A stretch of 64,000 bases of DNA from Halichoerus grypus (GCF_964656455.1 NC_135714.1:120099631-120163630); one strand, 5' to 3'; positions 11,701 to 26,700 are shown, numbered from the stretch's first letter. Notes: generated from the letters alone by a model not told the origin. Translations and numbers: made by a program.

Positions 11701-14700
11701 CATCAGGGGTTGTCTTGTCCAATGTCCCCCTGAATGTAGGCATCTCCCCTCCTCCACAAAAGACAGGAGAGTCTAGCACCTACTGGGACACTCGCAGGGA
11801 CAGGGAGCTCGTCACCACCAGAGACATTCCATTCCACCAATGTATTCTTTAAATTAATTGAAAGTTCTTCTGCAATTTTTGTTTTAGTCTTAGGATCCTT
11901 AACCTGCAATCTCAACTTCAGAAAGTCCAGGAAGCCCCTAAAATGTACAATTTTGTCTCTATGTGCGTATGTCCTTTTGTGGGGGAGAAAATGTCCATAG
12001 TCCTTATTATATCTCCAAGAGTCCATGACTCACAAAAAGGTTTAGAACTGCTTTTCCTCCCCTTATTCTACTCTTTAAAGCCAAACAGAATAGGTCTGTT
12101 GCCTCAATACAACGACCCTTCAGATTTTGAGGATAACACACCTGTCTCCCTCAAGCTTATCTTTTCAAGGCAAGTTTATCTATTTTCCACTTTCTCATGT
12201 GACATAGTTTGTATACCCTTCCCTACTTTTATGCACATCCACCTTACGTGTCACCTTGTCAATCAATATCTCCCTGCAGAGAGTTCCAGAAGCCTCTTGT
12301 CCACTTCAGAGAATAGTGGAGATACTCTTGACTCCACTACTAAGACAGCCTGAATCTGCATTCAATTTTTTATACTCTTTCACTGTGGAGTTTCGTATTG
12401 ACCACGTGGTTAACTAAACCCCAAGATGTTTGCACACCAACTAATACTTATCATGAAAATAATGACAGACATTTATTAATTATTTGCTCTGTGTTAAGTC
12501 CCATGCTATCTACTTAACATGCGTAGTTCATTTTTCTCTCACAATAATTCTATGAGATGGACATAAATATTATCCGAATTTTACAGATGAGGAAAGCTGA
12601 GCTTATTGATGGTAAGTACTGTGTTCAAGGTCATAGGCTAATAAGTGGCAAGCCCAGGATTTGGATTTAGATTTGTCTAACTCTAGATCCCATGCCTGAA
12701 CCCACTATACCATATGTAAAAACCCTAACTAGGTTGTTTTTTTTTAAAGATTTTTTATTTTTAAGTAATCTCTACACCCAACATGCAGTTCAAACTCACA
12801 ACCCCAAGACCAAGAGTTACACACTCCACTGACTGAGCCAGCCAGGTGTCCCCCACTTTTTTCTTCTCATAATCATTTCTTAAAATTTAGGATTTCTGGT
12901 TTATCCTTACCAATTTGTTTTGCCAATCATTTCTTCATGGGGAATTTTTTTTTCAAATCTCATTTTTGTCATCCAACATTTTGGCTGTCTTTCTCAGCTT
13001 CATGTAGCCCACACATCTGGTGAGTAGGCCTCTTTTCTCTCTTCCTCTTTTTTTTTTTTCCAGTTATAAAACTGTTAGGATTGGCCTTTACTGAGTCAGC
13101 TTCACATAGGAACTCATTCTTTCATATCCCTAATACTCAAAATACCAGAGTTAGACTTTAGTTGGAAAATTTGATGAGCAATATTGGGTTTTGTTTTGTT
13201 TTTTTCTTTTCCAGTTTTAATTTGGCCTCCTCTTTTTCTATGACTTCAGTTGCTGAGTCCAGTAGAGGGGGATGAAGAGTAATTATAGTAACAATAATAA
13301 CTAACCCTTTTTAAGTCAGGCATCGTTCCAGGAACTCTACTAGAAGTATTTCATTTAATCCTGACAGTAATTCATTTGCAAATGAAGAAATGATCAGAGA
13401 TTAAATATCAAGCCCAAGGTACTAGAGAACTCTGTTGAAACTCATTCATTAACCATCCCACCTGGGAGGCAGTGTTCAGCCAGTCACCCAATCACCAACT
13501 TCTATATACTCCTACCTTTTCCATTTATAGAGTTTTAGCTGTCAAATGACCAGCCGCATCATGACATCTATGACATATTTAGAGACTGCCTTTCAGCAAC
13601 ACGACTGGAAAAGGAGATACAGCTCATTCGTGGCTTCTGATAGTAATCCATTTCTAATTCCTTATAGACCACCTGTTTATGAATTTCTAGAGGGAACTTT
13701 CAGGGGACTGACATTAAAATTACTGATCCCCCCCCGAAAAAAATTACTGATCCATCTTTTCCAGAATTCTTTTTTTAGTGTTTAAAGCCTGAACAGAATT
13801 TCTCTTTTCTGTCTCCATGACTATAATTGACCCACATAACTAACATCAGCTCTGAGCATTCTCTCAGTATCTAGGGCAAGGCTTACTTTGCTCAAGAACT
13901 TGATTGCGTTTTGAGAAGCCTAAATACTCTTTTCCAGTGTTTTCACTATCCCGGACTGCAAGCTTCTTTCCTTTCTTGAAGATTTTAAAGAGTATTTTCT
14001 TACTGGAGTCACTGAACTTAAGTAAATTAAATACTTATATTTATTTCTATCACTTTCTACATGCAGAACTGGTCTCTTTTTCCTCCTCCTTATCCATGTC
14101 AAAAGATAATTTTTTTAAAATCTCCTTTTGATAGCCACCAATCTGGTAATAAGTAGTTACCTTGGGGCAGAAAAGATTAGAAGAGGGTCAAAGGGGTCTT
14201 TAGCCCTGTTTGGACTGCTTCACTTTTTTTAAAAAGTGGAAGGTACTCATGTGTTACTTGTGTATTAAAAGTTGATGGCTCCTCCTTCCCTAAAAACTGT
14301 CCTGCTTGCTGTCATCAGCATAGACTCGTGAGAAAAGGGTGAGCAATCAAGACAGACAGCCCTTGTCTGAATCCCGGGCCCAGCAGGTACTAACTGTGCA
14401 GTCCAGTTCAGTAAGAGATTAAGTATTGACTCGCTAAAAACTAACGTCCCAGCAAGTTATTTAACTTTCAAAGCTTTCATCTCTTTAACTGAAAATGGGG
14501 ATGATAATAGTAAGCAGGTGGGTAATAAAGCATAAGAGTAACAGCACAAACCGTGCCCCTGGAATGCCTGGGTTCAAACTCTAACTTTGTAGTTGTGCGC
14601 CTTAGGCAGATCAAATGTACGTAAAGCATTAGGGCAGTGCCTGGAGCAGAGTAAATGCTGTGTAAATGGTAGTTATCATTATCCCCTCAAAAGGCTACTG

Positions 14701-17700
14701 TTTGGATTTAGTGATCAAGTACAAATTCTAAAGCATCTGAACAGCGTCTGCACTTAAAAAAGGCTAGTTCTGTGCCATTTGCAACGACGTGGATGGAACT
14801 GGAGGGTATTATGCTGAGCGAAATAAGTCAAACAGAGAAAGACATGTATCATATGACCTCACTGATATGAGGAATTCTTAATCTCAGGAAACAAACTGAG
14901 GGTTGCTGGAGTGGGGGGTGGGGTGGGAGGGATGGGGTGACTGGGTGATGGACACTGGGGAGGGTATGTGTTCTGGTAAGCGCTGTGAATTGTGCAAGAC
15001 TGCTGAATCTCAGATCTGTACCTCTGAAACAAATAATGCAATATATGTTAAGAAAGAAAAAAAGAAGAAGAAGAATGTAGCAGGAGGGGAAGAATGAAGG
15101 GGGGGAAATCGGAGGGGGAGAAGAACCATGAGAGACAATGGACTCTGAAAAACAAACTGAGGGTTCTAGAGGGGAGGGGGTTGGGGGATGGGTTAGCCTG
15201 GTGATGGGTATTGAGGAGGGCACGTTCTGCATGGAGCACTGGGTGTTATGCACAAACAATGAATCATGGAACACTATATCTAAAACTAATGATGTAATGT
15301 ATGGGGATTAACATAACAATAAAAAAATTAAAAAAAAAAAAAGGCTAGTTCTGGGGACGCCTGGGTGGCTCAGTCAATTAAGTGGCTGCCTTCAGCTCAG
15401 GTCATGATCTCAGGGTCCAGGGATCGAGCCCCCGGGTGGGCTCCCTGCTCAGTGGGGAGCCTGATTCTCCCTCTCCCCCCTTACTCGTGCTCTCTCTCTC
15501 GTTCTCAAATAAAATCTTAAAAAAAAAAAAAAAAAAAAGGCTAGTTCTTCCATGTCCCCCACCCCCTTTAAACACATACATGAGTGCTTTGTACAAATAA
15601 TTTTTTCCTTCCTAAGAGCATCTCATTTATACCCCTTTGCCTTTTTAAAAACCATCAGCTTCCTCTGGCCTTTATGCCTTCTAGTCATTTTTTTTTAATT
15701 TTGGTTTTTCACAAAGCTTTACTAGTCATTATTCTTAAAGATTTAGAGCACTTTTTGGACTCATCGTTGGCTCTTTGCCTGACCTCTTCATCTTTCCTCG
15801 GGCATGTTGTTTTAAAGTACATGTCACGGCCAAGGCCACAGAGTGGCACAATTAGAATCAACTTTTTTTTTCCTTCTTCTCTCATTCTGGCAGCCTGACA
15901 TAATGCCTGCTATGACCACAACCTCGTATCTGGCGGGCCAAGCTCTACGTCCCTATAGCTTTTCTACTCAATTATAAACGGAACAAGAGTTCAAAAGAAC
16001 ATAGGGCAGTCCTGCTAACACAGAATCACGGTCAGTGAGGCCGACAGGCAGAAACCGCGTGCTCCTTGTTAGATGTGGGTGTTCTTGCTCACGATGGACG
16101 GTCCTTTCTCCAAGCAAAATGGAGAGAAAAGACCTTCACTTAGACTGCAGAACTGTTGTTGTTTCTTCAGCCCTTTATTAAAAACATTATGAAATGTTTT
16201 TATATTTCTTTATAAAATTTTATTAAATACAGTTTTTGTCAAAGAAAATCAATCCACCCAAATATTTCTTTTTCTCTTGTAAGGTATCATAGTCTGTGGT
16301 TTCAGTGTTTATGTTGGCATTTTACTGTCTTGCAAATTCTCTGATAAGGTATTTTAACTAGGGCTGAGAACTAACCAATGTAGAAGGCAATGCTTTAATC
16401 ATATAGTATATCCATTCACTAAAAACAAATGTCACCGGCAGTTTGCAAACTTTAAAATGTGCTCCTCTGCCCTCTAAACCCAATCTTTGGAGGCAGTGCA
16501 GGGCTGGGGCCCTGAGGGCAGCACTGAGGACCACCATGAGCGGGGCAGGTGTTACTGCCCCATCAGCCCCTCCAAAGCCATGCAATAACTGCACATGCTT
16601 ACTTAGCCCAGAGACAAACTCTCGGAAGTTTATCAGAGAGTCTCCATTTTCATCTAATAACTGAAACAAGCGGGAGGCCAGCACTTCCGAGTGAGTTCCA
16701 CAGGCCCAGGGAAAGAGGAGAGCAAACATCCCCTTGAACTGCTCAAAGTCAATGCGATACTGTTCAAGGTAAGGCAGGCTGGGGTCGTGCCGGTCCAGCG
16801 CATTGCTGCTCCCGCCCCAGTAGCAGCTGGTGAGATGCTCTGCCTGAAAAAGGAAAGCACAGGAGGATTACTGGGGATGCAATCTCAGAGCAAAGACCAG
16901 GAAGAAAAGGGCCCTGCCTGATGTTTGGAAAAAGGCTTTCGGTCAACCCGTGTGCGTCTCCCAGGGTGCTGGTCTGGTCTCAGGGCTCCTTGTCTTCCCG
17001 TTGTTCTACACAGATCTCCGCCCGACCACCCCACTAACTCCACGTGGACCACCTCTGCTGCTTACATCTGGTGTGAAAGGTTCAGTTCGATTCCTGGAGG
17101 CAGGCGAAGAAAGGGATCCTCCCCCCAACATCCCTGCCTGTACTCCTATGTTCTTCCCTTTCACACACACACTCACGAGAACTTAAAAAAATTAAGTTTA
17201 AAAAAATTAAATAGAATGTTAACCTGAAAAGGCTCTGTAATTTAAGCAATCTGACCATCTTGTTTCCTAGGTGAGGGTGAGAAAGCCCAGAGGCTGAGTG
17301 GCTCTCACAAGGTCGTCCAACCAGTTACTCAGAGCAGAAGCATGATGACATTGGGAGTTTCTGAATTCCTAGTGTGGTGTCCCACTCACCCCCTGCCTCT
17401 TGGTGACTGAAATTACTTAAATATCATAGTCACAGTATTCAAGCTACAAACGTGTGGTCTTATTGTGCACATCTGAAAATAGCTTTAGAAAAATTATGAG
17501 TAGGAATCGCTATGGTAAGGAGAATAGAGATCTGGAAACAACAAAAAGCTTCCTGTTTGTCCTTGGAAACAAGGCAGCCTCTTATTCATGAAGTCATATT
17601 GATTCTGATAGATATATGCACCCATTCTAGGAAGACCACAAAGATAAAACCGGTAATAGAAAAGCCCAGAAGGACACCCCTCCCCCGACATTTATAGTTA

Positions 17701-20700
17701 GCTCTGGATGCGTAGATGGGAGCAATGGGAGAGGCATGAAAAGCAGGACTTTACTTTTACTTTATTCCCTATTGTACTGTCTGAGTATTTCACGACAGTA
17801 ACGTATAAATACCGCAACAGAAAAAAAGCACTTTCTTTCTTTCTTTTTTTTTTTTAAAAAGCACTTGCGAAACAGATCTTTCCCCCTTGCCCAGGAGTTG
17901 TGTGAGGGGGGAATCCGTCGTGTGTGTGGTACTTCAGTTTTGCTCTCACTTAGAAAGGAGCAAAGCCCAAATGTCTCTATCACAATTGTTTACTGGGAAT
18001 CACAGCTAATAAACTAAAAGAGAGAGGAGTGGGATAGGCAAGAGAGGAAGAGGGAGAGGTGGGGAGCAGAGCCAAAGCCAGGTTTCTGCACTGCAGCCTC
18101 TGGAAAATGAAGGAAGCGGGTCAGAGTTCATCAGGGCTTTGGTACTGCATTCCTGGCTGCAGGGGTGGGTGAGGTCGGAGTGCAGGCTGTCAGAGGGAGG
18201 CAGGCGAGGCTGAGATCAGAGAGGCTGCAACTATGGAGCGGGAAGGGATGCCCAGCAGCCCTCTGTGGGTGGGACGGTGTTGGTGATCCGCCCCTGGGAG
18301 GGGTCCTCTTCACCTGAGCTATGGATAAAGGTTGCCCAGAGCATTTCCTCCTAGCTAAAGCTTTCAAATTACTCTGGAACCAGGCTTGAATGTGGGTCCA
18401 GGTACTTTCATGGTGCTCCCAACCATCAGGAAAATACAAGCCTGTTCCTTGATAAGCTCCCATACTCCATCATGTGGGGACCAAGGACCCCGACATCCAA
18501 AAAGGATCAAAAGACTCATTTAGAGAGTTCAAGAGAAACTAGGGTAAAGGGGCCTTGAACTACATTTTCCATCAAACGTGCCTCAAGGTGGCAGCCTTTC
18601 CACGTTTTTCCTCCAAATTTAACTTTTTATTTTTTTATTGTTTTTTTTTTTAACTTGAGTATAGTTGACACACAATGTTACATTAGTGTCCTGTGTAGGC
18701 TTAGTGGTTTGACAAGTTTATGAGCTCCTTGGGAGAGGACTGCATCTTTCCTTTTATCTGCAGAAAACCCCCTGGAAATTGGCTTTTCAAAAGACTAAAG
18801 AGTCTGGCAGAGTGTCTGGCACATACTGATGCCTCAATAAATGTTTGTTCAAGTGATTTAAAACCAATTAAAAGTGTTCAGAAGAATCAAAAGAGTCCAT
18901 AACTGAAGTTTTTATCTTGGGTTCCACAGTTATCTCTTTTTTATTTTTTTAAAGATTTTATTTATTTATTTGACAGAGAGAGACACAGCGAAAGAGGGAA
19001 CACAAGCAGGGGGAGTGGGAGAGGGAGAAGCAGGCTTCCTGCGGAGCAGGGAGTCCGATGCGGAGCTCAAACCCAGGACCCTGGGATCATGACCTGAGCC
19101 GAAGGCAGACGCTTAACGACTGAGCCACCCAGGCGCCCCCCACAGTTATCTCTTGAGTCTCCTTCCCAACCCTGACACTGAGTCTCAGATTCTTTCTTGG
19201 GGTGCTCTGTAGATTTGGGGAACTCCTGTTTGTCAACACAGCCTTAGGCAGAGCTTTCGAGTCTAAGAACAGCGTGCTTTCTTCAGGCATATTCTCAGGG
19301 TCCACAGGACACACCTGGTACCTGAAGGTGCGCTGACCAGAGAGCGCAGGGGTGCCCAGCTAAGAAGCCATGGCTTCAGCAATCTCTGCATCTGGGACTT
19401 CCGCACAACCAGCCTGGCCCTCCTTTCCCGGGCATCCCTCAAAGGCGGCCTCCTCTTTCTAATGTCAATGCCCTTCCTGTTAACTGTTCATGGTCTTGCT
19501 GCCTCCGGCTGCTATTCCCACTTCTGTTCACTTACCCAAAGCCCAGCTCTAACCCCCACACCACCCCGTGAAGCACATTTCTTCTGGTCCTCAGCATCCC
19601 TTTAAAAATCTGATCTTAATTGGATCATTGTATCTTTTTGTTTTGATCCAAGTTGGATCATTGTATTTTTCCTTTATGGAACCAAGAGGGACCCTTTCTT
19701 ATGGATAACCAGCTTACACTGAGCAGTTATTTATGGTGTATGGATAAAATATGAATGGTCTGGCACACTATAAAGACTTCACCACCAAGTGCCAAGTGGA
19801 GGCTGGTGGGGGAGGGGGTGGTGTCCACCCTGCTGGTCACGCTGCTGGGCTGCACGGAGGGCATCACTAACCAGCTGTGAAACCTCAACCTCTCTGCACC
19901 CGCATCAGAAACATGCAGAGATTATACTAGATGAATAACTGATCACTAATTTACCTATGTATTCAACACACACATTCAGAGCACCTGCCAGGCAGAGACA
20001 CTAGAGTAGGCACCAGTGAAACAAGAAGAAATAAAATAGTGGTGGGGCGCCTGGGTGGCTCAGTTGGTGAAGCGTCTGCCTTCGGCTCGGGTCATGATCC
20101 CAGGGTCCTGGGATCGAGTCCCACATCAGGCTCCTTGCTCAGCAGGGAGCCTGCTTCTCCCTCTGTCCCTCCCCCTGCTTGTGCTCTCTCTCTCTCCTTC
20201 TCTGACAAATAAATACATAAAATCTTAAAAAAAAAAATAAAATAAAGTAGTGGTGCTCTTCAGTAAGCAGCTAACAAGCAAGTAGGAATATTAGCAAAAA
20301 CATTCCCAGCTATCACATCCTCTGATTCTAAGATCTATTAGTATTCAACCCAGATCTTTTTCTTTCATGCTTCCTGCTATCTCTGTAGTCCTCCAAATAG
20401 TCATGTTTGGCTCTGGCAGTAAAAGGAACTACAAACAAGAAGCCACCCAATTAGAAATCAGGATAAAATTGGTATCAGCATAAAAGACGTCTTTTAAAAG
20501 TTTTCTCCTGCTCATTGCCGCATCTTTGCCTATGAGGTTGATAATGACAGTTAAAAGTATTTTTTTCTAGAAGAAAAAAATTCTACTTTGCTTTATTTAC
20601 TAATAAAATGTTTTGTCATTCAGGACTAAGATAGGTATGGGCTGAATTATGGAATGAAAACCACAGAAATTTAACCAATCAGGCTTTTCCTTAGACAGTT

Positions 20701-23700
20701 GAACAGCTTTATGCTTACTCTAGCTACATATTTCTTTTTCAGTGTGCTCTAACATAGCTTAATATAGGAAAGCTCTAAGGGTGCTTTAATACAGCTTAAT
20801 ATAAAAATCACAATTTACAGTAATTTCAGGCAGCACTTAAACTCAATTGCCATCATTCCAATGAGTATTATAAAGTAATACCCTTCTTTGTCAAGTCCAA
20901 GGAAACAGCTAAAATATTATATGGAGTGGAACAAAGCTAAAACATCGGCTTAAATGAGTTATAAGAATATGCTTATTTTTCATATTAAGCATTCCATTTT
21001 CATACTCTCAGCTCTACATATTTATGCATGTTGATCCTCATGCTGTCCCTTAACAATTTAACGGAAAAACCTAGAACTAATTGAATCATTAAAGTGAACT
21101 CTTTTATTCCCCTGAATGTACATGGATTTACTTTGAAACTCACCTTGAAAAGAGCATAAAGTTCTTCTAGCTCATCAATGGTAAAGGAAGTTTCTGTCAC
21201 AATTGTTCGGACCTATAAGAAGGTAGACAGAATGAATTTCACAATGTCAAAGATACTATACTGGGAAAGTTCCTGATTTTCTTCTTTTAAATCATCTCAG
21301 TCTGTCCAGCAGGAATTTATGGAGAGAGAAGGCCACTTGCTATTTTTTACAGGACTTACCACGTTCCGTTTTGTAGTATCCTCCAGTGTCTGGATCACCT
21401 TCAGTCTCTGTTTGAATCTCATCTGCTCAATCAAATCTGCCCGGATGGTTCCAAATTTCTAGAAAGGAACATTAGTGGTATTTCTGAGAAATCTGTTAAA
21501 GTACATAGTATCATGTCTGCAAGATTTATGGAGACACAACCCGGATACATAGAAAAAATTTCTTGTGAAATGACAGACATCCTAGACTATGCCTTCATTT
21601 ATTTTAAAAACAATTTAGCAACCATAAGTAAGTAACAGGAAATTCTCATGCTTCTTAACCACTGAACTACATGTCAAAGTCAAATGAGTGTTGCTCAAAT
21701 CAACAACAGTTTATAGGGAAGAAAAGGTTAAATAAGGCTATAAGGGCCATTTGTGTAAGAAAAAATGCTTCAAAGGAAGAATTTTCCTGCCAAGAAGAAA
21801 GGAAATATCTGAGGCTTACTATTAGCCTGGGAGGTCAGAAGAAACGTCTGTGTGAGGCTCCCTGTTCCTGTTCTCCAGCTCTATAGCATTTGTCCTGGTT
21901 CAGAAACCTACACTGTCTTTGGATGGCAGACACTGTGGGTTAGCTACCTTTCCAAACTCCAAAATGCCTCCTATTACCTGAATGTTTGTTGAATGAAACT
22001 TCAAAAGCCAAAGAAAGAATATACAAAGTTTTAGATCTCCTAGTGGTGCAAAAGAAAAACAAAGAAGTTCTGCTTAAAGCATGAAGCTTGAACTATGGAA
22101 GCAATGGCTGTCATGGATCAACACATTGAAAGGATAAAGAAAAAACTGACAGATAGTATCAAGCGTTGGCAAGGTTATGGTACAACCAAACCCTCATATG
22201 TTGCTGCTCAGAGTATATCAATTGGTACAACCATTTGGGGAATCTGTCTGCAGTATCTACTAAATCTGAATACATACATATACCTATGACACATAAATTC
22301 CTAAGTACCTTCCCCAAAATGTATATATGTTTTTACCCAAAGTCATATGCTAGAATATTCATAGTGACGCTATTAGCCAAAAGCAAGTAACCACTCAGAT
22401 GCCTGTTAACAGTAGAGTGGATAAATAATTTGTGATATTATCACACAATAGATTACTACGCAGCAATGAAAATGAACAATTTGGATAAATCTCACAATCA
22501 TAATGCTAAGCAAAATAAACCAGAACCAAAAGAGCTCATTCCGTATGAATGGAATTATACATTTATGAATGGAGTTCAAAAGCAAACACAACCTATGGTT
22601 TTAAAAGTCAGGAGAGGAGCGCCTGGGTAGCTCAGATGGTTAAGCATCTGCCTTCGGCTCAGGTCGTGATCCCAGGGTCCTGGGATCGAGCCCCGCATCG
22701 GGCTCCCTGCTTGGTGGGCAGCCTGCTTCTCCCTCTCCCTCTCCTGTTCCCCCTGCTTGTCTCTCTCGCTCTCTCTGTCAAATAAATGAATAAAATCTTA
22801 AAAAAAAAAAAAAGGAGAATTACTAACTTTGGATGGATGGACAGTGACAGGAAGGCGACACAAAGGGAATTTCTAGGGTGCTCGTATTGATCTGGGTAAC
22901 AGTTACAGGAGTATGTTAAACAGGGGGTCTAAACATTGTCTTTGTACATCCGTACCACAGAATCCTACTCAAGAAATAGGGTAAAAAAAACCACCAAAAC
23001 TGTTTTATACAAAATGACTAGGATTTATTTTTCATAGAAATTGTGATGAAGGAAAAAAGACAAATCTCAAAAGAATGCATACTATGTATTTTGTTTATGT
23101 AATAATCATGATAACATTATTATAGAGAGGGAGAATAGATTAATGTTTGCCGGGGTTAGCACCAGGGTGAGGGAAGGGTGGGTGTGGCTATAAAGGGTAG
23201 TATGGGAGAGTCTTGTGATGGTACACTTGAGGGTCTCTACTGGGGTGGTAGTTATGCAAGGCTATGCACGTGACAAAACTGCACAGACACACAGAGAATG
23301 CATACGGAACTGGTGAAATCTGAATAAGCTTGTTTGGGATGTCAGCACTGGGTGGTGGGGGGAATTGAAGGAGAAGTGCACGTGACTTCTTTGTACAATT
23401 CTTTGTTACCTCCCTTTGAATCTATAATTATTTCTAAGTAAAAGAGTGGCTTTGAAGTTATGGTGTAACATTTTAGGACAGAATGTGATGGATCAATCTG
23501 AAAAGTGAGTGATAATCAGGGAGTTGAGAAATTACTGTTGAGTTTAAGAATTTATTGGTATAGGGGCGCCTGGGTGGCTCAGTCGTTAAGCGTCTGCCTT
23601 TGGCTCAGGTCATGGTCCCGGGGTCCTGGGATCGAGCCCCACATTGGGCTCCCTGCTCTGCGGGAAGCCTGCTTCTCCCTCTCCCACTCCCCCTGCTTGC

Positions 23701-26700
23701 GTTCCCTCTTTTGCTGTGTCTCTCTCTGTCAAATAAATAAAATCTTTAAAAAAAAAAAAAAAAAGAATTTATTGGTATAGAGAGAGAACACTGAGTTTTT
23801 GAAATTTTGAAATGAGGACTAGCATTATCTAGCCAAGTCAACTGTGAGACGTACCTAATGGTTGTCACACAGACTGGCAGTTGTCTTCCCAATCTGTTCT
23901 CCCTTCATGTATATAATTCAAAATTTCAGCGAGTACCCAGGTGCTTAGCAAGACATTTCCAAGCTTCCCCTGTGGCTTGTTGTGGCCAGGTGACTAGATT
24001 CTGGCTAATAGGATGTGAGTGGAGATTTCATGAACAAGGGCTTATTAAAGGAGCAGAGCACACCCACCCTATCTCCTTCCTGTGGGGATATGACATTTCT
24101 TAAGAGTAGATAAGAAAAACCCTGGGTCCCTAATGCCACTGGGCTCCACACCAGCCCTGAGCCACCTACGCGGACTGAAAGTGAAGGACAAACAAATTTC
24201 TATCTTGTTTAACTCTGTTTTGGAGTCTGTTGTTAAACCGCCTGGTCTGCATTCCAAGCAGTACAAGATCTAACACTTATAAACTGCTTATTACGGTGCT
24301 TGGCGTAAGTTTATGTGTTTTGTTTTAACTCCATTTAATCCCATCCTCCGGGTTCTCCTCATTCCTCACTGGCTACTTCTTTTCTGTCTCCTCTGCACAT
24401 CTTCCCCATCTCTAAACCCTGGGGAGCTCCAGGGTTTCGTCTTTAGACCTCTTCCCTCTATCAAAACCTACTCCCTAGGGATTACCAGTCACTGCTCACC
24501 CTCTCCTGTCCCCACCCTCGTCGAAACCACTACTGTCTCTTACAATAGCCTCTAAACGGATTCTGCTTCCTCGAAGCATTGCACCTTTATTTTTCTCCCA
24601 CAAGCAAGAATGTTCTGTCTAAAACCTGTGGCTGATGACACTACTTTGCTGAAAACTCCAGGCGCTTTACAGCGGGCCGAATTCTGAGTCTTCACTAAGG
24701 CCTAGCAGTCCTACATGCTCTCCCTGCTCCAGCAGCTACCTCTCTGCTCACCTGCCACCACCCCTCTGCTCACTCCCCTCCAGTCACGGTGGCCTTTTGC
24801 TGCTCCTCAAACGTGTCATGCAGGCCCCCTTGCCAGCCAGGGCCTGGGCGCTGCCTGCCCCCTCGGCCTGGCATGTGCTTCTTGCTAAAACACATGGGCT
24901 GGGGGCGCCTGGGTGGCTCAGGCGTTAAGCCTCTGCCTTTCGCTCAGGTCATGATCCCAGGGTCCTGGGTTCGAGCCCCACATCGGGCTCCCTGCTCCTC
25001 GGGAAGCCTGTTTCTCCCTCTCCCACTCCCCCTGCTTGTGTTCCCTCTCTCGCGGTGTCTCTGTCAAATAAATAAATAAAATCTTTAAAAAACAAAAACA
25101 ACAAAAACACACGGGCTTGCTTCCCCATGTCATTTGTGTCCTGGCTAAATGTCACTTCACCAGAAAAACAGACCTGCAGAGAAACGGCACATCCACCTTT
25201 TACCTGCCGTGCTTCTTCTTGAATTTATCATTTTACCTTATACTTGGTTTTTACTTCTTACAGCTATCTGCCCCGCCCCCCCTCCTACCTCCAGCTCAGC
25301 CCCGCTTACTAAATGAGCACAGAGGCTGTGTCCACCGGAGTGGAGGACGGTGCTGATTTAGTAAGTGTTCAACAAATATTTGCTGAATACATTGAATCCC
25401 AATGATAATACCAGGAAGAAAGCGCTTTCCTTCTCCCCATTTCAGAGACAAGCAATCAGAAGTTTAACAAAAACTGTTGACTTGCCCAAGTCCTCAGAGC
25501 TGGTAAAGTATTCATTGCAAAGTACATACTAACAACAGACAACTGGTTTACTTCAAACTGGGCCATAGTATGCCTTTGATTAACAACGAGAAAACAGTAG
25601 TTATGAGACAGAAGGAAACTAAATTTTATCGCACTGATAATTGGCAGAGCCATTATAGGCCATGTCGTGGGCTCCTTACAGTAACCTTGTGAGGTGGTAA
25701 TGTTACTTCCACTTTACAAATGGGAAAACCAAGGTTCACAGAGGTTAAATAAGTGACCCAGAGTTCCACAGGGGCTGAGCTGCAAGTCTGAGGCCCAGAT
25801 ACCAGCTCCGTAACTCCACCACCTACTATTCTATCCGACAATACGTTCTTCCCTGTCTCTATGTAGATCAGAACGTAGACTTTTGGAACTACACAAAATT
25901 TGATTCAAATTCACATTCTTTGACTAATTAGCTGTTGTGACTCTACACAATTTAGTCGTGTCCTTTGAACCTCAGTTTATTTCTCTGTAAAATGAGACCC
26001 CCCAAAACTGTCCTTGTACAACTGCTGTTAGAGATAGATATATTAATACAAAGCACCAATAATAGGGGCGCCTGGGTGGCTCAGTCGGTTAAGCGTCGGC
26101 TCAGGTCGTGATCCCAGGGTCCTGGGATCGAGTCCCACATTGGGCTCCCTGCTCAGCGGGAAGCCTGCTTCTCCCTCTCCCTCTGCTGCTCCCCTTGCTC
26201 ATGCTCTCACTCCCTCGCAAATAAATAAAATCTTTAAAAATAAAATAAAAAATAAATTAAAAAAATAAACTACCAATAATAGTAACTCATATTAAACATT
26301 GGCTTGATAATCTTTGCAGACTGCTAAAGAAAGAATTATTTCTCCCCCAAGTCTGACCTTCAAAGAGCCCTGTATATTTATATTTAATTAACTAGATCTA
26401 GTTGTTCCTCAACTAGAAACGGTTCCTGCTGTTTGCTAGGCCGGACCCTCTCTCTGGGACTGGCCACAGACAGAACACAATGGAAATACAATGACTCTTC
26501 CACCTGACGCAAACAGTCCCAACCTAAAAGGAAACCATGGACTCCAAGTTCCTGACTGGCTATTTCCGGAGAATGTCTAAAGGAAAATGAGCAATGAGAA
26601 TGACTGGGTCCTTCTCTCTCTCCCCTTCTCCCCCTTTCTCTCCCACCTTTTGCAGGGGCTCTGAAAGAAAAGAATGAAATGCTAAAAACAGGGCAAACAA

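Larger units (their letters stand above)
11001..16602 (-). other. Intron w14-w15
   Basis: 5.6 kb. It holds MIR copies (11140-11370, 12470-12715, 13290-13435, 14535-14690), an old short SINE (12737-12853) and a nested L1 plus SINE block (14760-15548). 11371-12469, 13436-14334 and 15549-16602 hold nothing I recognise. Confidence 0.75.
16844..21143 (-). other. Intron w13-w14
   Basis: 4.3 kb. It holds an L1 3' end in reverse (18626-18721), a minus SINE (18939-19139) and a plus SINE (20044-20240). 16844-18625, 19155-20029 and 20255-21143 show no recognised element. Confidence 0.75.

Noticed and set aside
14849..15274. 141-codon minus-strand frame, rich in Pro/Ser
   Set aside because: It is the antisense of the L1 3' end; the same peptide pattern recurs at 61010-61348 because that locus is another copy of the same L1.
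16358..16602. Extension of exon w14 beyond the donor (open frame continues to 16358)
   Set aside because: The donor A|GTAAGC fits the phase of exon w15, and the read-through peptide no longer resembles TBC1D9.
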